64,000 nucleotides of DNA, from positions 12,045,372-12,109,371 of the forward strand of contig NC_034011.1 in NCBI RefSeq assembly GCF_000346465.2, in the 5' to 3' direction. Position numbers and translations under genes: made by a program. The stretch is from Prunus persica (taxonomy: Eukaryota; Streptophyta; Magnoliopsida; Rosales; Rosaceae). How positions within the stretch are numbered: position 1 is the stretch's first letter; each line of letters begins with the position of its first letter. Below, in pieces: positions 48,001-60,547 of the stretch. The notes below the pieces were generated by a model. It was not told the DNA's origin. It saw nothing but the letters and a program-made list of their open reading frames with translations, and did not search any database.

Positions 48001-50650
48001 GCATTGTTTTAGCCTTTGAATTTCCCTCAAAACTCACAAAATGACTCATCCCAAAACATTATGATGTTCCCCAAGTTTTGGACTCAATCCGACATCAATT
48101 GGTCCATGAAATTGGACAATTCAGGTTCGTATGACATTCGTTCTGAAATGGACTCGTTGGTGTATTGCATAGTTCTAGAGATTGGATTTCACTCAAAACC
48201 CCCCAAATGACTCCTTGCACAATTTTATGATGTTCCCCAAGTTTTGCACTCCCTCCGATATCAATTAGTCCATGAAATTGGACAATTCAGGTTCGTACGA
48301 AGTTCCTTATGAAATGGAGTGGTTGGTGTATTGTATAGTTCTAGAAATTGGATTTCACACAAAACTCACCAAAAGACTAGGTCAACATTATGATGTTCCC
48401 CAAGTTTTGGAGTGAATCCGATTTCGATTGGACCATGAAATTCGACAATCTAGGTTCGTACGAAGTTTGTTCTGAAATGGAGTGGTTGGCGTATTGTATA
48501 GGTTTAGCCATTGGATTTCACTGAAAGTCACCAAACGACTCCTCCCACCCCATTATGATGTTCCCCAAGTTTTGGACTCAATCCGATATCGATTGGTCCA
48601 TCAAATTGGACAATTTAGGTTCATACGAAGTTTGTTATCAAATGGAGTGGTTGGTGTATTGCATAGTTTTAGCCATTGGATTTCACTCAAAAGTCACCAA
48701 ATGACTCCTCCCAACATATTAACATGTTCCCCAAGTTTTGGATTCAATTCGATATCGATTCGTCCATGAAATTGGACAATTCAGGTTCGTACGAAGTTCG
48801 TTATGAAATGGAGTGGTTGGTGTATTGCATAGTTGTAGCGATTGGATTTCACTCAAAACCCACCAAATGACTCCTCCCACCATCTTATGATGTTTCCCAA
48901 GTTTTGGACACAATCCGATATCGATTGGTCCATCAAATTGGATAATTTAGGTTCATACGAAGTTCGTTTTCAAATGGAGTGGTTGGTGTATTGCATAGTT
49001 GTAGAGATTGGATTGCACTCAAAACCCACAAAATGACTCCACCCATCATATTATGATGTTCCCCAAGTTTTGGACTCTATCCAATGTAGATTGGTCCACG
49101 AAATTGGAGAATTCATGTTCGTACGAAGTTCGTTCTGAAATGGAGTGGTTGATGTATTGCATAGTTTTAGTCATTGGATCTCACTCAGAACCCACCAAAT
49201 GACTCCTCCCATCATATTATGATGTTTCCCAACGTTTGGTCCATGAAATTGGACAATTCAGGTTCGTGCCAAGTTCGTTCTGAAATGGAGTGGTTCGTGT
49301 ATTGCATAGTTGTAGAGATTGGATTTCACTCAAAACCCACCAAATGACTCCTCCCACCATATGATCTTGTTCCCTCAGTTTTGGACTCAATCCGATATCG
49401 ATTGGTCCATGACATTGGACAATTCAGGTTCGTACGAAGTTCGTTATGAAATGGAGTGGTTGGTGGATTGCGTAGTTCTGGAGATTGGACTTCACTCAAA
49501 ACCCACCAAATGACTATTCCCACCATATTATGATGTTCCCCAAGTTTTGGACTCAATTCGTCCATGAAATTGGACAATTCAGGTTCGTACGAAGTTCGTT
49601 ATGAAATTGAGTTGTTGCTGTATTGCATAGTTTTAGTATTTGGATTTCACTCAAAAGTCACCAAATGACTCCTCCCACCATATTATGATGTTCCCCAAGT
49701 TTTGGACTCAATCCGATATCGATTGGTCCATGAAATTGGACAATTCAGGTTTGTACGAAGTTTGTTATGAAATGGAGTGGTTGGTGTATTGCATAGTTGT
49801 AGCCGTTGGATTTCACTCAAAAATCACCAAATGACTCCACCCACCATATTATGGTATTCCCCAAGTTTTGGAGTCAATCCGATATCGATTGGTCCATCAA
49901 ATTGGACAATTCAGGTTCGTACGAAGTTCGTTTGGAAATGGAGTGGTTTGTGTATTTCAAAGTTTTTGCCATTGGATTTCACTCAAAAGTGACCAAATGA
50001 CTCCTCCCACCATGTTGTGATGTTCCCCAAGTTTTGCACTCAATCCGATATCGATTGGTCCATGAAATCGAACAATTCAGGTTCGTACGAAGTTCGTTAC
50101 GAAATGCTGTGGTTGGTGTATTGCATAGTTTTAGCCATTGGATTTTAGTCAAAACTCACCAAACGACTCCACCCACCACCATATTATGATGTTCCCCAAG
50201 TTTTGGACTCAATCCGATATCGATTGATCCACAAAATTGGACAATTCAGGTTCGTACGAATTTCGTTCCAAAATGGAGTGGTTGGTGTATTGCATAGTTT
50301 TAGCCGCTGGTTTTCACTCAAAAGTCACCAAATGACTCCTCCCACCATATTATGATGTTCCCCAAGTTTTGTACTCAATCCGACATCGATTGGTCCGTGA
50401 AATTGGTAATTCAGGTTCGTACGAAGTTCGTTATGAAATGAAGTGGTTGGTGTATTGCATAGTTCTAGAGATTGGATTTCACTCAAAACCCACCAAATGA
50501 CTCATCCCACCATGTTGTCATATTCCCCAAGTTTTGGACTGACTCTGATATCGATTGGTTTATGAAATTGGACAATTTCGGTTCGTACGAAGTTCGTTTT
50601 GAAATAGAGTTGAGGGTGTATTGCATAGTTCTAGAGATTGGATTTCACTC
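42092..50650 (-). repeat. Satellite array 3, 166-bp monomer, reverse
   Basis: The same satellite as arrays 1 and 2 but inverted: the plus strand shows CCCCAAGTTTTGGACTCAAT, CCGATATCGATTGGTCCATG and CAGGTTCGTACGAAG. About 51 monomers. They are somewhat more varied than in the left half, with no long perfect HOR visible; GACTCGTTGGTGTATTGC recurs about 800 bp apart (47350, 48151). Several monomers are truncated, as at about 45677, 47390 and 49231. No gene is present. Confidence 0.96.
45640..45720 (-). repeat. Truncated satellite monomer
   Basis: CCCCAAGTTTTGTA runs directly into TCGTTATGAAATGGAG, so roughly 60 bp, including the CGATATCG and TTCGTACGAA palindromes, are missing. Confidence 0.75.
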
Positions 50651-52410
50651 ATTTGCATGCCTTCTTTGCTTATAAGGTCATAATTTCACACATTTGCATG
50701 CCTTCTTTGCTTACTAATTTTGTTTAGCTTCTCTTTATTTTGAGCACAATAGGAATATGAGCTTAAAGACAAAGCCAATTTGAGCCACACTCCTTGTCAG
50801 TCCAGTTTCGTAGGTCATCTTGCAGGCCTCATTTGAGCAACTTACGCAGGTTGGATGAGGAGACATCCTTGATGGAAGTTGTTCCAATGGGTGTCTATTA
50901 TAACACATCCAAATTTCAGCCAAATTGGATACATATGGAGCCCTCAACACGTCAAAGACTGAACCAAGTTCACAGAAATGTCATGTTGACTGCCATCACA
51001 TTTAATGTGGCTACATCCCTAGAGCCATGTGCTACACATGGGCAGCTACACATGGGAGTCAAATCAGCTCAGAAGCTCAGAAAGATGAACAAAAGTCAAG
51101 CTTTCCATAAAGAAACCATACCAAAGCATGTATTTGGCAGCTGGAGCAGTTGGCAAGTATGGGCAGCTGGAGCAGTTGGGAGCAGCTAAGAGAGGTGTGC
51201 TTCAGCAGCCAAAGGGGAGGACGAAATTGCACTCTATAAATAGAGAGTTGCACACTCATTCAAGAGAAGGGGGTCAGACACACACATTCACTTCATCCAT
51301 TACTCTCATACACACATTCAGATTCACCACAAAGAGAGAAGGGAGCTTGGAGCTGTCAAAGGAGCTTGGAGCTATCCTGGGAACTTCCTTGCTGCCATCA
51401 TCTAGTTCTTCTCCTCTCTTTATCCTATCTATATATTTCTTCTTTTCTGTATTCATAGTTATGTCTAACTAATCCATTTAGTTAGGGCTTAGGATGAAGC
51501 CCTAGTCATGAATATTCAATGTTATGGATGATTTTATAGTTAATTGATTTCCTCGCTTTTATTATCAAGTTGTTAATCTCTAGTTTATTATGTGCTTGAT
51601 GTATGTTTTCTTGGAGTAGCTAACTAGGATTTTATGCATCTAGCACAGGTTGGGAAGGGGTTTAGATTGACCAATTCTACTTTCCTTTCACAAGCAACAC
51701 ATGAATGGCCTAAGAATCATTCAAGGGGTAATAACCATAGGTTGACTAGGACAGATACCATGTTCTAGGACTTGTGTGATTATCATATTCTCAAGGAGCT
51801 TAATGACTCTTGTATGCTTTATTCTAAGTAGATACCATGCTTATGTTGCATATTAGAGATCACGTGTTGTGTAGATACCAAGCATAATCACATGCCTTAG
51901 TAGAATCATGCATACTGCACCTAGATACCATAAGCTTGTATGCAATAATCTATTGTTGATGAAGCTTGAGTCCATTTCTATGCATTCATAACTTGGATGG
52001 GAAAACTAGTGGTGGATTCCAAGGCTCTAACACCTCTCAATCATTGTTTCACAACTTGTTGATTGCTGCCAGTGTTTACTTTCGAGCATTTTCATTTCAC
52101 TTTCTTCTTTTCCTTTCAACAACAAAACCCCCCATTTCGAGTGCATGTGTGGTGCTAGGATTCTGTCCTAGACCTTGAGTAATTAGCAAGAGGCATTGTT
52201 GAATTTGACCTTGCCTTTAGCTAGTTAGTCAGTTTCTTTGTTCTAAGTTTTCCTAGCATTCTAAGTAATTTAACTTGGAACCAAGTTACCATTCTCCGTG
52301 GGATCGACCTCGTATATACATAAGCTATACTATAAATGGTTCATGCACTTCCGAGAATTAAAGTTGCTGTTTTTAATAACTCATTTTAGTTGTTAAGAAT
52401 TGGCTCAACA
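50651..52410 (+). mobile_element. Solo LTR A, same family as the Athila-like element, rearranged
   Basis: Matches the LTR of the complete element on the opposite strand and ends with GGCTCAACA. Its left end is abnormal: ATTTGCATGCCTTCTTTGCT lies at 50651 before the expected start and again at 50692, a 41-bp partial tandem duplication, and the terminus reads TTATAAGGTC instead of TGATAAGCTC. About 87 bp present in LTR B are missing at 50744/50745. No 5-bp target duplication is visible, and the flanking satellite is out of phase. It probably arose by LTR recombination followed by rearrangement at the left border. Confidence 0.9.
51235..51242 (+). promoter_or_regulatory. TATA box of solo LTR A
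   Basis: TATAAATA in the context CTCTATAAATAGAG, at the same place as in the other LTRs of the family. Confidence 0.65.
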
Positions 52411-53221
52411 ATTGCATAGCCATTGGATTTCACTCAGAGCCCACCAATTGACTCCTCCCACCATATTATGAAGTTCCCCAAGTTTTGGACTCAATCCGAT
52501 ATCGATTGGTCCACGAAATTGGACAATTCAGGCTCATACGAAGTTCGTTATGAAAGGGAGTGGTCGGTGTTTTGCATAGTTCTCGAGATTGGACTTCACT
52601 CAAAACCCACCGAGTGACTCCTCCCACCATATTATTCGGTTCCCCAAGTTTTGCACTCAATCCGATATCGATTGGTCCATGAAATTGGAGAATTCAGGTT
52701 CGTACGAAGTTTGTTATGAAATGGAGTGGTTGGCGTATTGCATAGTTGTAGGCATTGGATTTCACTCAGAACCCACTAACTGACTACTCCCATCATATTA
52801 TGATGTTTCCCAAGTTTTGGACTCAATCCGATATCATTTGGTCCATCAAAATTGGACAATTCAGGTTCGTACGAAGTTCGTTATGAAAGGGGGTGGTTGG
52901 TGCATTGCATAGTTCTCGAGATTGGACTTCACTCAAACCCCACCGAATGACTACTCCCACCATATTATTCTGGTCCCCAAGTTTTGGACTCAATCCGATA
53001 TCGAGTGGTCCATGAAATTGGACAATTCATGTTCGTATAAAGTTCGTTATAAAATAGAGTGGTTGGTGTATGGCGTAGTTCTGGAGATTAGATTTCTCTC
53101 AAACCCACCAAATGACTCTTCCCATCATATTATGATGTTCCCCAAGTTTTGGACTCAATCCAATATCGATTGGTCCATGAAATTGGACAATTCAGGTTCG
53201 TACGAAGTTCATTATGAAATG
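52411..53221 (-). repeat. Satellite array 4, reverse, about 5 monomers between solo LTRs A and B
   Basis: 811 bp of the same satellite. The alternating variants CAGAACCCAC with TGACTACTCCC and CACCGAATGAC with CATATTATTC are shared with 42100-42480, about 10 kb to the left. AAATG at 53217-53221 is the left target duplication of LTR B. Confidence 0.95.
53217..53221. repeat. Target-site duplication AAATG, left copy
   Basis: AAATG precedes TGATAAGCTC and recurs at 55049-55053 after GGCTCAACA. Removing the LTR restores ATTATG-AAATG-GAGTGG. Confidence 0.93.
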
Positions 53222-55048
53222 TGATAAGCTCATAATTTCACACATTTGCATGCCTTCTTTCCTTAGTAATTTTTCTTAGCTTCTCTTTATTTTGAGTCTC
53301 TTACCTATGTTTGTGTGCTTTGTAGGTTAAGACAGCAAGGGGATGACATTTGATACAATTCATGCATGTTAAGGGCTGAGTGGCACAAGAGGAATATGAG
53401 CTTAAAGACAAAACCAATTTGTGCCACACTCCTTGTCAGTCCAGTTTCGTAGGTCATCGTGTAGGCCTTATTTCAGTAACTTACACAGGTCCGATGAGGC
53501 GACATCCTTCATAGAAGTTGTTCCAATGGGTGTCTATTATAACATATCCAAATTTCAGCCCAATTGGATAAATCTGGAGCCCTCAACACGTCAAAGACCG
53601 AACCAAGTTCATAGAAATGTCATGTTGGCTGCCATCACATTTAATGTGGCTACATCCCTAGAGCCATGTGCTACACATGGGCAGCCATACATGGGAGTCA
53701 AATCCGCTCAGAAGCTCAGAAAGATGAACAAAAGTCAAGCTTTCCATAAAGAAACCATACCAAAGTATGTATTTGTCAGCTGGAGCAGTTGGCAAGTATG
53801 GGCAGCTGGAGCAGTTGGCAGCAGCTAAGAGAGGTGTGCTTGACCAGCCAAAGGGGAGCACAAAATTGCACTCTATAAATAGAGAGTTGCACACTCATTC
53901 AAGGGAGAGGGCAGACACACACATTCAGTTCGTCCATTACTCTCATACACACATTCAGATTCACCACAAAGAGAGAAGGGAGCTTGTTGCTGTCAAGGGA
54001 GCTTGGAGCTGTCCTGGGAACTTCCTTGCTGCCATCATCTAGTTCTTCTCCTCTCTTTATCCTATCTATGTATTTCTTATTTTCTGTATTCATAGTTATG
54101 TCTAACTAATCCATTTAGTTAGGGCTTAGGATGAAGCCCTAGTCATGAATATTCAATGTTATGGATGATTTTATAGTTAATTGATTTCCTTGCTTTTATT
54201 ATCAAGTTGTTAATCTCCAGTTTATTAGGTGCTTGATGTATGTTTTCTTGGAGTAGCTAACTAGAATTTTATGCATCTAGCACAGGTTGGGAAGGGGTTT
54301 AGATTCACCAATTCTACTCTCCTTTCACAAGCAACACATGAATGACCTAAGAATCATTCAAGGGGTTAATAACCATAGGTTGACTAGGACAGATACCATG
54401 TTCTAGGACTTGTGTGATTATCATATTCTCAAGGAGCTTAATGACTCTTGTATGCTTTATTCTAAGTAGATACCATGCTTAGGTTGGATATTAGAGATCA
54501 CGTGTTGTGTAGATACCATGCATAATCACATGCCTTAGGAGAATCATGCATCCTGCACCTAGATACCATAGGCTTGTATGCGATAATCTATTGTTAATGA
54601 AGCTTGAGTCAATTTCTATGCATTCATAACTTGGTTAGGAAAACTAGTGGTGGATTCCAAGGCTCTAACATCTTTCAATCATTGTTTCACAACTTGTTGA
54701 TTGCTGCCAGTGTTTACTTTCGAGCACTTTCATTTCACTTTCTTGTTCTCATTTCAACAACAAAATCCCCCATTTCGAGTGCATGTGTGGTGCTAGGATT
54801 CTGTCCTAGACCTTGAGTGATTAGCAAGAGGCATTGTTGAATTCGACTTTGCCTTTAGCTAGTTAGTCAGTTTCTTTGTTCTATGTTTTTCTAGCATTCT
54901 AAGTAATTTAACTTCGAACCAAGTTACCATTCTCTGTGGGATCGACCTCGTATTTACATAAGCTATACTATAAACGGTTCGTGCACTTGCGAGAATTAAA
55001 GTTGCTGTTTTTAATAACTCATTTTAGTTGTTAAGAATAGGCTCAACA
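53222..55048 (+). mobile_element. Solo LTR B, same family, intact ends
   Basis: 1827 bp from TGATAAGCTC to GGCTCAACA with a perfect AAATG duplication. No internal element sequence is present, so it is the product of recombination between the two LTRs of a former full element. TATA box at 53874-53881. The conserved terminal block is present at 54933-54948 with one change (CTCTGTGGGATCGACC). Confidence 0.95.
53874..53881 (+). promoter_or_regulatory. TATA box of solo LTR B
   Basis: TATAAATA within CTCTATAAATAGAG. A solo LTR keeps its promoter and could transcribe the adjoining satellite to the right. Confidence 0.65.
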
Positions 55049-55053
55049 AAATG
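55049..55053. repeat. Target-site duplication AAATG, right copy
   Basis: Matches 53217-53221. Confidence 0.93.
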
Positions 55054-55900
55054 GAGTGGGTGGTGTATTGCACAGTTTTAGCCATTCAAAACTCACCAAA
55101 TGACTCCATGATGTTCCCCAAGTTTTGGACTCAATCCGATATTGATTGGTGTCCATGAAATTGGACAATTCAGGTTCGTACGAAGTTCGTTATGAAATGG
55201 AGTGGTTGGTGTAAGGCATAGTTTTAGCTATTGGATTTCACTCAAAAGTCACCAAATGACTCCTCCCACCATATTATGTTGTTCCCCAAGTTTTGGACTC
55301 AATCCGATATCGATTGGTCCATGAAATTGGACAATTCAGGTTCGTACAAAGTTCGTTATGAAATGGAGTGGTTGGTGTATGGCGTAGTTCTGGAGATTAG
55401 ATTTCTCTCAAACCCACCAAATGACTCTTCCCACCATATTATGATGTTCCCCAAGTTTTGGACTCAATCCAATATCGATTGGTCCATGAAATTGGACAAT
55501 TCAGGTTCGTACGAAGTTCACTATGAAATGGAGTGGGTGGTGTATTGCACAGTTTTAGCCATTAAAAACTCACCAAATGACTCCACGATGTTCCCCAAGT
55601 TTTGGACCCAATCCGATATTGATTGGTGTCCATGAAATTGGACAATTCAGGTTCGTACGAAGTTCGTTATGAAATGGAGTGGTTAGTGTAAGGCGTTTTA
55701 GCCATTGGATTTCGCTCAAAAGTCACCAAATGACTCCTCCCACCATATTATGTTGTTCCCCCACGTTTTGGACTCAATCCGATATCGATTGGTGCATGAA
55801 ATTGGACAATTCAGGTTCATATGAAGTTCATTCTGAAATGAAGTGGTCGGTGTATTGCATAGTTTTTGCAATCGGATTTCACTCAAAACTCACCAAATGA
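55054..55900 (-). repeat. 477-bp trimer duplication, interrupted by LTR B
   Basis: GAGTGGGTGGTGTATTGCAC at 55054 recurs at 55531, 477 bp away. Rare features shared by the copies are GATTGGTGTCCATG, GGTGTAAGGC or GTGTAAGGC, and a shortened monomer (ACTCCATGATG or ACTCCACGATG). The left flank of LTR B (GGCGTAGTTCTGGAG at 53072) recurs at 55381, which is again 477 bp once the LTR and one target copy are removed. Insertion therefore came after the duplication. Confidence 0.88.
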
Positions 55901-55967
55901 CTCCTCCCACCATATTATGTTGTTCCCCAAGTTTTGGACTCATTCCGATAACGATTTGTCCATGAAA

Positions 55968-56035
55968 ACGACAGACATTTCTTTCCATTGATTCTCTCAG
56001 CCCAAGGCTTCAACAAGCAGCTCTGCTTCCTCCCC
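55968..56035. other. Foreign 68-bp block inside a monomer
   Basis: After TGTCCATGAAA the satellite is replaced by about 68 bp unlike any monomer (it includes CATTTCTTTCCATTGATTC and CAACAAGCAGCTCTGC) before resuming at ACGAAGTTCG. About 20 bp of monomer are missing. It has no repeat ends. It looks like filler DNA captured during break repair; the source is unknown. Confidence 0.85.
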
Positions 56036-56559
56036 ACGAAGTTCGTTCTGAAATGGGGTGGTTGGTGTATTGCATAGTTTTAGCCATTGGATTTCATTCA
56101 AAACTCACCAAATCACTCCTGCCATCATTTATTATGACGTTCCACAAGTTTTGGACTCAATCCGATATCGATTGGTCCACGAAATTGGACAATTCAGGTT
56201 CTTACGAAGTTCGTTATGAAATGAAATGATTGGTGTATTGCATAGTTCTAGAGATTGGATATCACTCAAAACCCACCAAATGACATCTCCCACCATATAT
56301 TATGATGTTCCCCAAGTTTGGGACTCAATTCAATATCGATTGGTCCATGAAATTGGACAATTTAGGTTCGTACAAAGTTCATTCTGAACTCATTGGTGTC
56401 TTGCATAGTTTTAGCCATCGGATTTCACTCAAAACCTACCAAATGACTCCTCCCACCATATTATGATGTTCCCCAAGTTTTAGGCTCAATCCGATATCGA
56501 TTGCTCCACGAAATTGGACAATTCAGGTTCGTACGAAGTTCGCTATGAAATGGAGTGGT

Positions 56560-58740
56560 TGGTGTATTACATAGTTTTAGCCATTGAATTTCACTCAAAA
56601 GTCACCAAATGACTCCGCCCACCATTTTATGATGTTCCCCAAGTATTGGACTCAATCCGAAATCGATTGGTCCATAAAATTGGACAATTCAGGTTCGTAC
56701 GAAGTTCTTTACGAAATGGAGTGGTTGGTGTATTCCATAGTTCTAGAGATTGGATTTCACTAAAAACCCACTAAATGACTACTCCCACCATATTATGATG
56801 TTCCCTAAGTTTTGGACTCAATCCGATATCGATTGGTTGATGAAATTGGACAATTCGTGTTCATACGAAGTTCGTTCTAAAATGGAGTGGTTAGTGTATT
56901 GCATAGTTTGAGGAATTGGATTTCACTCATAAGTCACCAAATGACTCCTCCCATCATATTATGATGTTCCCCAAGTTTTGGACTCAATCCGGTGTCGATT
57001 GGTCCATGAAATTGAACAATTCACGTTCGTACAAAGTTCGTTCTAAAATGGAGTGGTTGGTGTATTGCATAGTTTGAGCAGTTGGATTTCACTCATAAGT
57101 CACCAAATGACTCCTCCCACCATGTTATGATGTTCCCCAAGTTTTGGACTCAATCCGATGTCGATTGGTCCATGAAATTGGACAATTCAGGTTTGTACAA
57201 AGTTCGTTATGAAATGGAGTGTTGGTGTATTGCATAGTTGTAGAGATTTAATTTCACTCAAAACCCACCAAATGACTCCTCCCACCATATTATGATGTTC
57301 CCAAAGTTTTGCACTCAATCCGAAATCGATTGGTCCATGAAATTGGACAATTCAGGTTCGTAAAAAGTTCGTTCTCAAATGGAGTGGTTAGTGTATTGCA
57401 TAGTTTTTGCCATTGGATTTCAGTCACAGGCACCAACTGACTCCTCCCATCATATTATGATGTTCCCTAAGTTTTGGACTCAATCTGATATCGATTGGTC
57501 CATGCAATTGGACAATTCAGGTTCGTACGAAGTTCGTTATGAAATGAAGTGGTTGGTGTATTGCATAGTTTTAGCCATTGAATTTCACTCAAAAGTCACC
57601 AAATGACTCCGCCCACAATTTTATGATGTTCCCCAAGTTTAGGACTCAATCCGAAGTCGATTGGTCCATAAAATTGGACAATTCAGGTTCGTACGAAGTT
57701 CTTTACGAAATGGAGTGGTTGGTGTATTCCACAGTTCTAGAGATTGGATTTCACTAAAAACCCACTAAATGACTACTCCCACCATATTATGATGTTCCCT
57801 AAGTTTTGGACTCAATCCGATATCGATTGGTTGATGAAATTGGACAATTCGTGTTCATACGAAGTTCGTTCTAAAATGGAGTGGTTAGTGTATTGCATAG
57901 TTTGAGGAATTGGATTTCACTCATAAGTCACCAAATGACTCCTCCCATCATATTATGGTATTCCCCAAGTTTTGGACTCAATCCAATGTCGATTGGTCCA
58001 TGAAATTGGACAATTCACGTTTGTACAAAGTTCGTTCTAAAATGGAGTGGTTGGTGTATTGCATAGTTTGAGCAGTTGGATTTCACTCATAAGTCACCAA
58101 ATGAATCCTCCCATCACATTATGATGTTCCCCAAGTTTTGGACTCAGTCCGGTGTCGATTGGTCCATGAAATTGGACAATTCAGGTTCGTACAAAGTTCG
58201 TTATGAAATGGAGTGGTTGGTGTATTGCATAGTTGTAGCCAATGGATTTCACTCAGAAACCACCAAATGACTCCTCCCACCATGTTATGATGTTCCCCAA
58301 GTTTTGGACTCAATCCGATGTGGATTGGTCCATGAAATTGGACAATTCAGGTTTGTACAAAGTTCGTTATGAAATGGAGTGTTGGTGTATTGCATAGTTG
58401 TAGAGATTTAATTTCACTCAAAACCCACCAAATGACTCCTCCCACCATATTATGATGTTCCCCAAGTTTTGGACTCAATCCGAAATCGATTGGTCCATGA
58501 AATTGGACAATTCAGGTTCGTAAAAAGTTCATTATGAAATGGAGTGGTTAGTGTATTGCATAGTTTTTGCAATTGGATTTCAGTCAAAGGCACCAACTGA
58601 CTCCTCCCATCATATTATGATGTTCCCTAAGTTTTGGACTCAATCCGATATCGATTGGTCCATGAAATTGGACAATTCAGGTTGGTGCGAAATTCATTAT
58701 GAAATGTTGTGGGTGGTGTATTGCATAATTTTAGGCATTG
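56560..58740 (-). repeat. Heptamer HOR, period about 1160 bp
   Basis: The monomer with CACCAACTGACTCCTCCC occurs near 57430 and 58590, 1160 bp apart, in matching surroundings: GTTTGAGGAATTGG, GTTTGAGCAGTTGG, GTAGAGATTTAATTTC and TCGTAAAAAGTTC. A partial offset of about 992 bp (six monomers) links 56580 with 57572 through ACTCCGCCCAC and GAAGTTCTTTACG. Confidence 0.82.
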
Positions 58741-60547
58741 GATTTCATTCAAAACTTACCAAATGAGTCCACCCATCATATTATGATGTTCTCCAAGTTT
58801 TGTACTCAATCCGATATCGATTGGTCCATGAAATTGGACATTTAGGTTCGTACGAAGTTCGTTATGAAATGGAGTGGTTGGTGTATTGCATAGTTGTAGC
58901 CTTTGGATTTCACTCAAAACCCCCCAATTGACCCCTCCCATCATATTATAATGTTCCCCATGCTTTGGACTCAATCCGATATCGATTGGTCCATGAAATT
59001 GGAGAATTCAGCTTCGTACGAAGTTCGTTATGAAGTGGAGTGGTTGGTGGATTGCATAGTTTTAGCCAGTGGATTTCATTGAAAAGTAAACAAAGGACAC
59101 CTCCCAGCATATTATGATGTTCCTCGAGTTTTCGTCTCAACCCGATATCGATTGGTATATGAAATTGGACAATTCAGGTTCGTACGAAGTTCGTTCTGAA
59201 ATGGAGGGCTTGGTGCATTGTATAGTTGTAGAGACTGGTTCTGACTCAAAACCCACCAAATGAGTCCTCCCACTACATTATGATGTTCCCCAAGTTTTGG
59301 ACTCAATGCGATATCGATTGGTCAATGAAATCAGACAATTTAGGTTTGTATGAAGTTCGTTATGAAATGGAATGGTTGGTGCACTGTATAGTTGTAGAGA
59401 TTGGATTTCACTCAAAATCCATCAAATGACTCCTCCCACAACATTATGATGTTCCCCAAGTTTCGTACTCAATCCGATATTGATTGATAAATGAAATTGG
59501 ACAATCACATTCGTAAGAAGTTTGTTCTGGAATGGAGTGTTTGGTGTATTGCATTGTTTTAGCCATTGGATTTCCCTCAAACCCACCAAATGACTCCTCC
59601 CACCATATTATGATGTTCCACAAGTTTTGGACTCAATCCGATACCCATTTGTCCATGAAATTGGACAATTCAGGTTTATACGAAGTTCGTTATGAAACGC
59701 AGTTGTTGGTGTATTGCATAGTTCTAGAGCTTGGGTGTCACTCAAAACCCACGAAATGACTCCTCCCCCCACATTATGATGTTCCCCAAGTTCTGGACTC
59801 AATCTGATGTCGATTGGTCCATGAAATTGGACAATTCAGGTTCGTACAAAGTTCGTTATGAAATGGAGTGGTTTGTGTATTTCAAAGTTTTAGCCATTGG
59901 ATTTCACTCAAAAGTCCCCAAATGACTCCTCCCACCATATTATGATGTTCCCCAAGTTTTGGACTCAATCCGATATCGATTGGTCCACGAAATTGGACAA
60001 TTCAAGGTCGTACGAAGTTCGTTCTAAAATGGAGTGGTTGGCCTATTGCATAGTTTTGGCCATTGGATTTCACTCAAAAGTCACCAAATGAATCCACCCA
60101 CCATATTATGAGGTTCCCCAAGGTTTGTACTCAATCCGATATCGATTCGACAATGAAATTGAGCAATTCAGGTTCGTACGAAGTTCGGTATGAAATGGAG
60201 TGATTGGTGTATTGCATAGTAGTAGAGATTGGTTTTCACTCAAAAACCATTGAATGACTCCTCCCACCATATTATGATGTTCCCCAAGTTTTGGACTCAA
60301 TCCGATATCGATTGATCCATGGAATTCGACAATTCAGGTTCGAACAAAGATCGTTTTGAAATGGAGTGGTTAGTGTATTGCATAGTTTTAGCCCTTGGAT
60401 TTCACTCAAAACTCAGCCAATGACTCCTCCCACAATATTATGATGTTCCCCAAGTTTTGTACTTAATCCGATATCGATTGGTCCAGGAAATGGGACAATT
60501 AAGGTTCGTATGAAGTTCATTATGAAATGGAGTGGGTGGTGTAATGC

